Shown here: one piece after another, positions 25,792 through 33,282 of the stretch
How positions within the stretch are numbered: position 1 is the first letter of the stretch
How the letters are laid out: every line of letters begins with the position of its first letter
DNA from: Phycisphaerales bacterium
Lineage (GTDB): Bacteria > Planctomycetota > Phycisphaerae > UBA1845 > Fen-1342
DNA length: 64,000 nucleotides
Assembly (NCBI GenBank): GCA_022839625.1
Contig: JALHJL010000012.1
Span: forward strand, 1 to 64,000
Direction of reading: 5' to 3'
The notes under the pieces: generated by a model
The model's database searches: none
Seen by the model: only the letters and a program-made list of their open reading frames with translations
Told to the model about the DNA's origin: nothing
Position numbers and translations under genes: made by a program

Positions 25792-26056
25792 TCCGGCCGT
25801 CGACCGGGGGGTCGGTCGCCTCGGCTTTGGCCCGGAATTCACCCCGTTCGGCTGTAGAAGAGGGCTGCCGCGGGGGACGGCTGAGGTTTCCGGCACTCCT
25901 GCGGGGCCAGCGGGAGGGTGGTGAAGTGGGTCAACCCGGCGGCCGCGACGGCTTGGCCCCAGAGTTCCCGGCGTAATTGGCCGATCAGGTCGCTCGTGGT
26001 CGCGCGGTGCCGCTCCTCACGCCGCCTCTTCCTTGACACGGTCCAAGCCAGCCTTC
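25792..26056. other. Region without a supported gene
   Basis: 265 bp. A 66-codon minus-strand frame (MSRKRRREERH..., bases 25839-26039) has no recognisable family; it is left uncalled. Confidence 0.4.
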
Positions 26057-26422
26057 ATGCTCCGAACGAAAGGGGTCGGCGTGGGCCTTGACCAGTATCG
26101 CATCGACGTCCTCGGCGAGGATACCGACGGGCCGCAGCTTCGCCTGCTCGACGCGGCGGGCAAAGTCCGGGACGTGCGCCCGTTGACCGCCCAGGCGCTG
26201 TCCGGCTTCGTCGCCGAGATCGAGGCCGCCTACCAGGCCGGCACGGCCGACCCCGTTCGGCTGGGCCGCCGTCTGTACGACTGGCGGGACGGTGAGCGCA
26301 CGATCTCCTGGATCCAGAACTACCGGCGACTCTGTGTCCGTTGGGAGAAATCGCGTTGCCTGTTCTCCGGCTTCCTGCATATGACCTGCATGCCCCTGTT
26401 GCTTTCAGAGGTTGTGAGATAG
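26057..26422 (+). pseudogene. Chimeric remnant: CHAT-protein N-terminus joined to IS5-type transposase tail
   Basis: About 121 residues. The first 85 (GLDQYRIDVLGEDTDG ... LGRRLYDWRDGER) resemble the N-terminal region of large CHAT-domain proteins of planctomycetes (RLYDWLDG-type motif). The last 35 (SWIQNYRRLCVRWEKSRCLF, then HMTCMPLLL) match the C-terminal end of IS5-family transposases (W-x-x-N-Y/F-R-R-L-x-V-R-W/Y-E). The two parts do not belong together, so a gene was probably truncated by an insertion sequence whose remainder was later lost. Assignments are from memory of family patterns. Confidence 0.55.
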
Positions 26423-26429
26423 CTTCAAC

Positions 26430-27506
26430 TCACTTTCCCGGCGGCGGCGTGGTGGTCAGCCGGCTCAGGGCGGTACGCGAGCAGTACGGTACATACCCGC
26501 GCGCGGTCGCGTCCGCGTACACCTCAGCCGCGCGGGCGACGGTGTAATCGACGGTGAACACGGCCTTGCCCGCCGCCCGGTACGAGTCGAGTAATTGCAG
26601 AATCTCCGTGGTTTCCTGCGCACTTTGGGGCACATCGTATCCGCACGACCGTTCCCAATCACAGTCGGCCTGACCACCGTACCACGTATCTTCCTGAGCG
26701 ATGGCATCAACGACCCCTACAATGGTCGGCGCATCCTCGATCAACGCCGCCGCGTTCTGCTGGATAACAATGAACCCGGGGCGGCGGGCTTGCCCGTAGG
26801 CCCGGATCGCGGCGATGAAATCGACCATCGCCGCGGCGGCATCGACGTTGGCGGCCTCCGCGGCGGCGTTCGCCGTGTCGTCGCTGTACGCCTCCACCCA
26901 ATCCAGATAGACGCCGTCAAAACCATCCTGGAGCACTTCGTCCAGAGTGCTGACAAAATCGCGGTCGGCGGCGGCGAGTTGATTTCGGCCGTGGATGACG
27001 ATGTCCTGCCAAGCAGCCTCCCAGAACTTCACCACAAAGTTGCCGGCCCAGCCGTCAGGGTCGGGTGTCAGAATCCACTCGGGCCAGTCGGCGGGCCGCG
27101 GCTGGCCCGGCGACCAGTCTTCCGACCAGTCCCAGTACCAGCGCCAGTTCTCCGCCTGCCCGATGTCGATGTACGCGATGACGAGCTTGCGGTGGAGCCC
27201 ATCGCCAGCGGGGCTGGCTTTGAGTTGTGCGACCGCGGCGGCGGTGTCGAACCGCCGCACTTCGGGCGAGCTGTAATCCGTGCGGGTCGGTTCGATGACC
27301 AGGAGGTCGTAGCTCGACGCCGCGAGGGCCTCCACGGCCCCGGGTGCGTGCAGTTCCTGAATCTGGTAGGCCCACGTGCGGACCGCCGACAGGGGCAGCG
27401 GTTGCGACGGGCCGCCGGGCACGGGGGGACAGCCGCCGATCATTCCCAGCGTCAGGACGGCTGTCCCTGCCAGCACGGTAGAAATCGGATAATGCGACCC
27501 AGACAT
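26430..27506 (-). CDS. Secreted GH114/TM1410-like glycosidase lipoprotein
   Basis: 358 residues; TGGAGGTG lies just upstream of ATG 27506. Signal peptide with lipobox MIGGC-P. The sequence follows the endo-alpha-1,4-polygalactosaminidase (GH114)/TM1410 barrel: WAYQIQELH, LLVIEPTRTDYSS, KLVIAYIDIGQAENWRWYW, FDGVYLDWVEAY and VFTVDYT. Asp/Glu in IEPTRTD and YLDWVEAY are likely active-site residues. The substrate may be an aminosugar polysaccharide (family knowledge; not shown here). Next upstream on the same strand is another secreted glycosidase, separated by 130 bp. Confidence 0.85.
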   Translation of the reverse strand: MSGSHYPISTVLAGTAVLTLGMIGGCPPVPGGPSQPLPLSAVRTWAYQIQELHAPGAVEALAASSYDLLVIEPTRTDYSSPEVRRFDTAAAVAQLKASPAGDGLHRKLVIAYIDIGQAENWRWYWDWSEDWSPGQPRPADWPEWILTPDPDGWAGNFVVKFWEAAWQDIVIHGRNQLAAADRDFVSTLDEVLQDGFDGVYLDWVEAYSDDTANAAAEAANVDAAAAMVDFIAAIRAYGQARRPGFIVIQQNAAALIEDAPTIVGVVDAIAQEDTWYGGQADCDWERSCGYDVPQSAQETTEILQLLDSYRAAGKAVFTVDYTVARAAEVYADATARGYVPYCSRTALSRLTTTPPPGK

Positions 27507-27636
27507 CGTACACCTCCATCTTCCCTGCAAGCAGGCCCCTTTGAAAGACGTGTAATTGCCATTCACCGATGAGGTTTCTCTTCCAACGACACGAAGGTCT
27601 ATTTGCCCACGGCGAGAAGTCGGCTGGCCCTACCGA

Positions 27637-28794
27637 TTAGAACCACTCGAGGACCTCGGTCCAATATGCCGCGGGGAACTTCTCATAGTCGAAATCGACG
27701 AGCGTGGCGTCTTGAGTATCTGACCTGTAGTTCCACAGCGCGAAGTGCCACCCATGGCGAAGTGCGATGTCCACATGGTCCGAGAGGAATTGGACGCCGC
27801 CCGCCTGCGGATACTGCAGGCCGAATTCGCCCATGAGGATCGGCACCTGATGCGTCTGCTGGAAGGCGATCACCTCGGCGAACACGATCTCCTCGAGGAA
27901 CGTCCGGTCGTACGCTTGACCATAGTATTCGCCGGGGTAGGTCACGCCCGGGCAGTCCGCCGCCGCGCAGCCTGCGTGGGTGAAGTCGAAGGGCTCGTAG
28001 GTGTGGAAATCGTAGATCACATAGGGGTCGTCTTGTTTCTCCACCAGCGACCACCACTGGGGATTCGACCAAACCACGCCTTGCACGATGATCGGCAACG
28101 TCGCATCGACGGCGCGAATCCTGTTGATGAACAAGGCCATCATGGCGTTGACGTCGATGCCCGCAGTCGTGAGCGCCGCACCAAGCTCCTCCGGCGTCTG
28201 AATGGTGTCCCAGATCTGAGTCCGGAGCGGGTTGGGCTCCACCATGACGTTGATCGCGGCGAAATACGGATCGCCCTGGTAACGGGCAACGATGTCGGCG
28301 AGCATCTGGCCGTAACGTTGTTGCTCATCGACGTTCTGCCAGATGGTGTCATCGGCATCTATGTCCACCGACTGACGCCCCGGGCCCTCGCGGACCGCAA
28401 TCACGTAGTAGAGCTGGGCTTGCCCGCACCACGCAACCATGTTGTCAAGGCTGGTTACGCCATCCGGATTGCTGGCATACGGAGGAGCCCAACCGACGGT
28501 GCCCTCGTTGGACTGTATCTGGGCCAGGTTGGCGCCGGTGGCCTTGAGCGCCAGGAAATCGGCCGCGCTTTTGGTGCCACTGCCGTAGTTGAAGTAGTTG
28601 ATGTCAAAGCCTCTAAAGAAGCTCGGCGTGCGCCAGCGGTCGAACATGGGCGAGGCGGTGCCGGTGTCATCGCCCGGACCATTGTCATCGTCCAAATCAG
28701 CGCCATCGCCGAGTCCACGTGGGCAACCCATGACAGCCACCAAGACCATACTCAACGCGAGTCCGCTCCATCTCTTAGCACCTATCGATCGCAT
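27637..28794 (-). CDS. Secreted cellulase-type (GH5-like) lipoprotein
   Basis: 385 residues; GGAGG lies about 6 bases before ATG 28794. Lipobox VMGC-P and an Asp/Gly-rich linker, then a TIM barrel: FFRGFDINYFNYG, INVMVEPNP (acid/base Glu of the N-E-P type motif, here V-E-P), IYDFHTYEPFDFTH, and MGEFGLQYP (nucleophile Glu). HGWHFALWNYRS near the end matches the last strand of GH5 enzymes. The open frame extends 200 residues upstream but with low-complexity Arg-rich sequence, so that part is not coding. Target: a beta-linked glucan or mannan (inferred from family). Confidence 0.86.
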   Translation of the reverse strand: MRSIGAKRWSGLALSMVLVAVMGCPRGLGDGADLDDDNGPGDDTGTASPMFDRWRTPSFFRGFDINYFNYGSGTKSAADFLALKATGANLAQIQSNEGTVGWAPPYASNPDGVTSLDNMVAWCGQAQLYYVIAVREGPGRQSVDIDADDTIWQNVDEQQRYGQMLADIVARYQGDPYFAAINVMVEPNPLRTQIWDTIQTPEELGAALTTAGIDVNAMMALFINRIRAVDATLPIIVQGVVWSNPQWWSLVEKQDDPYVIYDFHTYEPFDFTHAGCAAADCPGVTYPGEYYGQAYDRTFLEEIVFAEVIAFQQTHQVPILMGEFGLQYPQAGGVQFLSDHVDIALRHGWHFALWNYRSDTQDATLVDFDYEKFPAAYWTEVLEWF

Positions 28795-29125
28795 GCGCTG
28801 CCTCCATCGAAGAGAACGAGCCTGACAGTTCTCACGGTATTGCTGCGTGCGAGCGCCCGCGCCAATCCTGGGTTTTCCACTTGTCCGACGTCTGCAATTG
28901 GCCCTCGCCCGACTATGCCGCCGAGCCCCGTCCAGCCATTGTACCGCGCCCGGGGGATTCGGGGGGACGCTATGCCTGTTTCTCAGTTTGCCTCCTCGGC
29001 TGACCAGGCCTCCGCAGGCATGAGCCCCCGGCCACGTGATCAGCATATTTGCGGTGTGAGCATCCTGTGAACCACCTCGTGATTTTCGCCCCGAAATTCG
29101 CGCGCGTGGTCCCCGGACACGTGCG
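28795..29125. other. Intergenic region, nothing recognised
   Basis: 331 bp upstream of the GH5-like gene. No domain-bearing frame, repeat or clear promoter seen. Confidence 0.4.
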
Positions 29126-29341
29126 ATGGCCCATGCTCGCGAAGTGCGGCGGGGCCGGCGATCCGCGGAGGAGTGGCGAGCGATCGTAGCGGAGTGGTCC
29201 GGCCGCGGCCTGAGTCGGGCGGAGTTCTGCCGCCAGCGGGGGTTCTCGACCATCACGTTTTCCGGCTGCACGCGGTGTCTTCGTGCCGCCGCTCGACGCT
29301 GCCCTCGTGGCCCTGGTTCCGCCCGACGCCTGGCTGTTTGA
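29126..29341 (+). pseudogene. IS66-family TnpA-like accessory protein remnant
   Basis: 71 codons. RRGRRSAEEWRAIVAEWSGR, then GLSRAEFCRQRGFSTITF, follows the helix-turn-helix start of IS66-type TnpA accessory proteins (SxEEWRxIVxEWxxSGLSxxEFCRRxGVSxxTF). After that, the W-R-R-R-L part expected next is lost (SGCTRCLRAAARR), suggesting decay. No tnpB or transposase gene follows; the next 70 bp lead into a heptamer repeat array. Confidence 0.6.
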
Positions 29342-29410
29342 CCGGCGCCAGCTCGCCGAGACAACCGAGTGACCCCGTGCGGCAGGCGCATCGCCGATCC
29401 GACGTGCCTG

Positions 29411-29539
29411 AACCCTGACCCCTACTCCCTGCGCTCTGCTCCCTGCTCCCTGACCCCTGCTCCCTACTCCCTGCTCTCTGCTCCCTGACCTCAGCCCCCA
29501 GCCCCGGGCCCCCAGCCCCCAGCCCCCAGCCCCGGGCCC
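29411..29539. repeat. Degenerate heptamer array (CTCCCTG/CCCCCAG)
   Basis: About 18 consecutive 7-base units in phase: first AACCCTG, ACCCCTA, CTCCCTG and close variants to 29494, then CCCCCAG and CCCCGGG alternating to 29539. The phase is kept without a break. There is no coding potential. It lies between the IS66 remnant and cysC. Confidence 0.85.
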
Positions 29540-29765
29540 CGATTCCTTGCCACGTCTCATTTGCCGCCGGTCGCTCGACGAAGCGCATTCGCCGGCGTGC
29601 GCCGGGCACGGAGGCCCAGCGCTACCGGAGGCCCCGGTGTCGTCGCGGCCCCCTTGGCACGGCCTGGCGGCGGCCGGGGCGGGTTGGCAGCCGGCCCGCG
29701 GACCGCTAGTCTGTGCTCTTCCGTCGGCGAATCGCCGCCGGCGACCTGGGAGCACACGGACCACC
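29540..29765. other. Upstream region of cysC, no gene
   Basis: 226 bp of GC-rich DNA; frames here continue into cysC but with low-complexity residues and no conserved sequence. Confidence 0.35.
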
Positions 29766-30389
29766 ATGACCACGCAGAAAGCCACCAACGTCACCTGGCA
29801 CGAAGGACACGTCGATCGCGCCGACCGCAACAAGCTGCTCGGGCAGAGCGGGGCCACGATCTGGTTCACCGGCTTGCCGTCGTCCGGCAAGAGCACGATC
29901 GCGTTTACGCTCGAACACGCGCTGGTCGAGCGCGGCCACCTCGCCTACGTGCTCGACGGCGACAACATCCGCCACGGCCTCAACAAGAACCTGGGCTTCT
30001 CGCCCGAAGACCGCAACGAGAACATCCGCCGGCTGGGCGAAGTGGCCAAGCTGTTCGCCGATGCGGGCGTGCTGGTGTGTACGAGCTTCATCAGCCCGTA
30101 CCGCCAGGACCGCGACCGGGCCCGCCAGATTCACGCGGACGCGGGGCTGCCGTTCATCGAGGTGTTCGTGAAGGCTTCGGTCGAGCTGTGCGAAACGCGC
30201 GACCCGAAAGGGCTGTACAAGAAGGCCCGCGCCGGCGAGCTGAAGGAATTCACGGGCGTGTCCGCGCCGTATGAGGAGCCGCTCAACCCCGAGCTGGTGC
30301 TCGACTCCGGCGAGCTGTCGCCGCAGCAGGCCACCGAGATCGTGCTGCTGTACCTGGCCACGAAGGGGCTGCTGGCGGCCAAAGGCTGA
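29766..30389 (+). CDS. cysC: Adenylylsulfate (APS) kinase
   Basis: 207 residues, normal for the family. It phosphorylates APS to PAPS with ATP, in the cytoplasm. P-loop GLPSSGKST at about residues 36-44; LDGDNIRHGLNKNLGFSPEDR is shown in part and is the APS-binding signature; FISPYRQDR and DPKGLYKKAR match the lid region. ATG 29766 begins the conserved part; the upstream frame is not conserved. No cysN/cysD gene is adjacent, so it may serve sulfation rather than assimilation (inference). Confidence 0.96.
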   Translation: MTTQKATNVTWHEGHVDRADRNKLLGQSGATIWFTGLPSSGKSTIAFTLEHALVERGHLAYVLDGDNIRHGLNKNLGFSPEDRNENIRRLGEVAKLFADAGVLVCTSFISPYRQDRDRARQIHADAGLPFIEVFVKASVELCETRDPKGLYKKARAGELKEFTGVSAPYEEPLNPELVLDSGELSPQQATEIVLLYLATKGLLAAKG

Positions 30390-30483
30390 AGCTCCTCGCA
30401 GAAGGCAGGTAGCGCAGAGCTTTCACTGCGCACGTGCAGACCGCAGGTTCGCGTCGTCCGCCTTTCTGGCGAGCAGGCGACTC

Positions 30484-30600
30484 GGGCCGTCAGGAAGCGC
30501 CTGGGCCGGGGCCGGAGCCGGGGGCCGTGAACCCGAGGACCGCGAGGGCCGTCAGGAAGCGCCGGGTCCGGGGGCCGTGAACCCGAGGACCGCGAGGGCC
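30484..30600. repeat. Tandem duplication of the 3' end of the STAS gene
   Basis: Two imperfect copies (about 63 and 50 bp) each containing CCGTCAGGAAGCGCC and GGGGGCCGTGAACCCGAGGA. The upstream-strand copy includes the STAS stop codon; the second copy lies just after the stop. The spacer between the shared blocks differs in length. Confidence 0.75.
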
Positions 30601-30938
30601 GCGGCCTCGTCCGGGCAGAAGGTGAACAGCTTCTCGATCTTCAGAATCTCGAAGACCTTGGTCAGCTCCTTGCGCAGCCCGCAGACGACGAGCTTGCCCT
30701 TCGTGGCGGCGAACTTCTTGTGGAGGTTGATCAGCACGCCGACCGCTCCCGACGCGAGGAATTTGACCTTCGTGAAATCGAGGATCAGCTTCTTGCAGGC
30801 GCCGTTGTCAACCAGGCGGTAAAGCTCCGTCCCCATCCGCTCCACCATGGCCGCTTCGAGAATGCTCGGCTCCTGGAGCGTCACCACGGTGATGTCGGCC
30901 GCCGTACGAATGACCAACTGGGGTCCGATACCTGCCAT
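30552..30938 (-). CDS. STAS-domain anti-anti-sigma-type protein
   Basis: 128 residues, single STAS domain: ITVVTLQEPSILEAAMVERM, KKLILDFTKVKFLASGAVGV, KLVVCGLRKELTKVFEILKI. In SpoIIAA-type antagonists the phosphorylated serine lies in D-S-S-G; here the aligned residues are A-S-G-A, so phospho-control may be altered. The C-terminal tail (LGFTAPGPGAS) is coded by a duplicated segment. Convergent with cysC. Confidence 0.85.
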   Translation of the reverse strand: MAGIGPQLVIRTAADITVVTLQEPSILEAAMVERMGTELYRLVDNGACKKLILDFTKVKFLASGAVGVLINLHKKFAATKGKLVVCGLRKELTKVFEILKIEKLFTFCPDEAAALAVLGFTAPGPGAS

Positions 30939-31001
30939 GCCGGTTCCTCACTCTGCCGGCATCCGCCAGCGAAGGCATCGTAGCCGCGAACCGCGCCGGT
31001 G

Positions 31002-31442
31002 TCAGCCGCCGGCGGTCGCGCGGCCGCCGGGTTCACAAGCCGGCGAATCCGGCCCGCGCGGGGTGCAGTGCGCGACGCAGGTCCGCCGGCGTCCCGCGAG
31101 TCGCTGGCGGTTTCGCGCGAACCAGCGGTACGCACCATCGAAAACGGGACGCAGCAACGGCCAGGCGGTCGGGGCGAGCAGCCAGCCCCAGCCCACAGCG
31201 GCATACGTGCGGCGAAACACCTCCATGCCGCGGACTACGTCGCCGGAGGGCAAGACGCCGTGGATCTGCTCCATGACTTGCTCGCGTGTCAGGCCGTAGC
31301 GGGCCGCTTCGAAGCCGGGCGCCCCGATGTCCTCCAGCGCGATTCGGCCGCGGTCGCGGTCCAGCCGGCGCCAGAGGTCGGCTTCCCGCCGGCAAAGCGG
31401 GCACGCGCCGTCGATCAACACCTTGATCTGCCAGGAACTCAC
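31002..31442 (-). CDS. DCC-family thiol-disulfide oxidoreductase-like protein (DUF393)
   Basis: 146 residues from GTG 31442, which overlaps the previous stop as GTGA, showing coupling to the regulator gene. DCC motif: LIDGACPLCRREADLWRRLD near the N-terminus. Later LEDIGAPGFE and GMEVFRRTYAAVGWGWLLAP are usual for the family. The C-terminus (after about residue 115) is Arg-rich and less conserved. The biochemical role of DCC proteins is largely unknown. An ATG 45 bp upstream is in frame but lies inside the previous gene. Confidence 0.85.
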   Translation of the reverse strand: MSSWQIKVLIDGACPLCRREADLWRRLDRDRGRIALEDIGAPGFEAARYGLTREQVMEQIHGVLPSGDVVRGMEVFRRTYAAVGWGWLLAPTAWPLLRPVFDGAYRWFARNRQRLAGRRRTCVAHCTPRGPDSPACEPGGRATAGG

Positions 31443-32341
31443 CGCGGGTCCTCCGGGGCGGCAGGCGCGTCGGGGACGGGCGGACAAAGCGCCCGCGCGA
31501 ACGACACGGCGTGCCGCAGGTTGTCGCCGTATGCGGAATACTGCATTCGGTCGCGCAGGTCCGCCGTCAAGCTGCGTCCGCCCACGAGCACGGCAATCCC
31601 CAGCTTCAGGGCCGCGGCGTACAAGACGGCGTAATCGGCCAGAAACTGCTGCTCCGATTCAAGGGTGCTTACGCTGAGCCAGAGCAATCGCGGGCGTACC
31701 GCTTGCAGGGCCTCGACCAGAGTGCCGGTCGGTAACCCGCAGCCATACGACTGGGCGTGCCAGCCGGCCTCGCGCAGCGCGATCTCCAACATGGTCGTGG
31801 GGAGCGAATAAGGATCGCCGGCCAGCGTGCCGCCGATGGCTCGCGGAGCATCGGGCGCGGCCGGCGGCAGGAACGCCCGCAACTGATGCAGCTCGCGGAC
31901 GCACATCTCGACCGCCCGGCGTTCTTCATAGACCGCTATCTCCCCGTGTGCCCACCTGTCCCCAATGGCTCGGAAGGCGGGGGCCACCCAATCATCGAGG
32001 ATTTCGACGGCGGCGGTGCCGGCGAGATACGATCCCAGAATGAGCCGGCGGGTCTCGGCCTCAGCTCCTGATTCAAGTGCCGCTTGCATGGCCCGCCGCA
32101 ACGTCTCGGCATCCGCCGCCGATCGGCGCCTCGGTGCGGGCAAGCCCAGGACGTGGGGTCGCGCGATTTCCAGACCACGGTCACGGACGAACTGGACCAG
32201 CCCGCTGATCGGCAGACGACGGTGCCCGCCGGGGGTCCGCACCACCGGCAGGAGCCCGCGGTCGCACCATCGCTTGAGCGAAGCCTGACTGACGCCGAGC
32301 GCCTGAGCCGCATCCCGGGTTGTTACAGAGGTATCTGTCAT
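31439..32341 (-). CDS. MerR/BldC-type HTH regulator with B12-binding-like domain
   Basis: 300 residues. N-terminal HTH: TTRDAAQALGVSQASLKRWC and TPGGHRRLP, as in CarH/LitR-type regulators. The rest follows the helical-bundle plus Rossmann B12-binding layout (AEILDDW-type helix, DRWAHGEIAVYEER, ALREAGW, LVGGRSL). In CarH the cobalamin-ligand His is in E-R-H-E-L-G; here the same place reads GDPYSLP, with Tyr, so ordinary His-on cobalamin binding is unlikely. A well-formed promoter lies just upstream, with a very short leader. Divergent from folE; coupled to the DCC gene. Confidence 0.85.
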   Translation of the reverse strand: MTDTSVTTRDAAQALGVSQASLKRWCDRGLLPVVRTPGGHRRLPISGLVQFVRDRGLEIARPHVLGLPAPRRRSAADAETLRRAMQAALESGAEAETRRLILGSYLAGTAAVEILDDWVAPAFRAIGDRWAHGEIAVYEERRAVEMCVRELHQLRAFLPPAAPDAPRAIGGTLAGDPYSLPTTMLEIALREAGWHAQSYGCGLPTGTLVEALQAVRPRLLWLSVSTLESEQQFLADYAVLYAAALKLGIAVLVGGRSLTADLRDRMQYSAYGDNLRHAVSFARALCPPVPDAPAAPEDPR

Positions 32342-32355
32342 GGACGTTGTGAACG

Positions 32356-32384
32356 ATTATATAACGACATGATAGCCCTGACAA
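32356..32384 (-). promoter_or_regulatory. Promoter of the MerR/B12-like gene
   Basis: On the minus strand, TTGTCA (32384-32379), 17 bases, TATAAT (32361-32356): close to the sigma-70 consensus. The predicted start is only about 8 bases before ATG 32341 and no Shine-Dalgarno is present, so the mRNA may be almost leaderless. Confidence 0.65.
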
Positions 32385-32400
32385 TGCGCGTCGGCGCCTT

Positions 32401-32428
32401 TTTACAAGATATTTTAATCTGCTATAAT
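32401..32428 (+). promoter_or_regulatory. Candidate folE promoter P1
   Basis: TTTACA (32401-32406), 16 bases, TATAAT (32423-32428) in an AT-rich island. Confidence 0.45.
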
Positions 32429-32431
32429 ATA

Positions 32432-32461
32432 TTGTCAACACACCAGTTACGGCATTATAAC
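32432..32461 (+). promoter_or_regulatory. Candidate folE promoter P2
   Basis: TTGTCA (32432-32437), 18 bases, TATAAC (32456-32461). The TTGTCA is an inverted copy of the -35 of the divergent promoter, so ATTGTCA/TGACAAT may also be an operator half-site pair. Confidence 0.4.
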
Positions 32462-32483
32462 ATGCATCGCTGTTCGCGCCAGT

Positions 32484-32537
32484 TTGACTAGGATCAAAAC
32501 GGTGCTATATTTAGCAAGTGATCGAAATGATCGAATA
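32484..32537 (+). promoter_or_regulatory. Candidate folE promoter P3 and direct repeat
   Basis: TTGACT (32484-32489), 16 bases, TATATT (32506-32511), nearest to the gene. It is followed by two direct copies of TGATCGAA (about 32519-32535), placed to act as an operator. Confidence 0.5.
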
Positions 32538-32548
32538 AGGAGCCTGCG

Positions 32549-33199
32549 ATGTTACCCAGGATCGATAAGCGAAACGGCCACAACGCCGCGACGGTGACTC
32601 CCCGCCTGGCACGTTCCGAACCCGCCGGTGATTCAGCCCGCGTCGAGCGTGCCGTAGCGGAGCTTCTGGAGGCACTGGGCGAGGACCCGTCGCGAGAAGG
32701 CCTGCGGGATACGCCCGGGCGCGTGGCCCGGATGTACGCAGAGTTGTTCTCCGGGTTGCGCGCTGATCCCGCGCAGCACCTCAAGCGCGTGTTCCAAGAG
32801 AACTACGACGAGGTCGTACTGCTCCGCGACATCGACTTCTACAGCCTCTGCGAGCACCACCTGCTCCCGTTTCACGGCCGGGCGCACGTGGCGTACCTGC
32901 CGAACGGTCGCGTGGTCGGCCTGTCGAAGCTCGCGCGCACCGTCGAGGCGTTCGCGCGCCGGCCGCAGGTACAGGAGCGCATGACCTGTCAGATTGCCGA
33001 CGCACTCATGGAGCATCTGGAGCCGAAGGGCGCGGCGGTCGTGATCGAGGCGGCGCACTTGTGCATGAAGATGCGCGGCATCCAGAAACCCAACGGCGTG
33101 ATGGTGACGTCGGCGCTGCGGGGCGTGTTCAAGGAGAGCCCGTCGGCGCGAGCCGAGGTTCTGGCGCTGATTAACGACGCCCGCAGGAATTGTGGCTGA
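32549..33199 (+). CDS. folE: GTP cyclohydrolase I
   Basis: 216 residues. Converts GTP to dihydroneopterin triphosphate, first step of folate/pterin synthesis, in the cytoplasm. Signatures: DTPGRVARMY, FYSLCEHHLLPFHGRAHVAY (zinc ligands Cys and His), VVGLSKLARTVEAFARRPQV, HLCMKMRGIQKP (third zinc ligand Cys) and the end helix SARAEVLALI. AAGGAG lies about 7 bases before ATG. It follows an AT-rich region with several promoter candidates and is divergent from a MerR/B12-like regulator, which may control it. Confidence 0.97.
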   Translation: MLPRIDKRNGHNAATVTPRLARSEPAGDSARVERAVAELLEALGEDPSREGLRDTPGRVARMYAELFSGLRADPAQHLKRVFQENYDEVVLLRDIDFYSLCEHHLLPFHGRAHVAYLPNGRVVGLSKLARTVEAFARRPQVQERMTCQIADALMEHLEPKGAAVVIEAAHLCMKMRGIQKPNGVMVTSALRGVFKESPSARAEVLALINDARRNCG

Positions 33200-33282
33200 T
33201 TCACGAAGAGACACTGAACCAAGAATGTCGAGCCGAATCGACGAGTGAAGAGCAACCAATCTGCAACAGAAGGAGAACGAAA

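Noticed and set aside
26033..29341. An intact insertion sequence
   Set aside because: Only a transposase tail and a decayed accessory gene are present; no complete transposase with paired inverted ends was seen.
29411..29539. CRISPR array
   Set aside because: The units are 7 bases long with no spacers, so this is a simple degenerate array. No cas genes are present.
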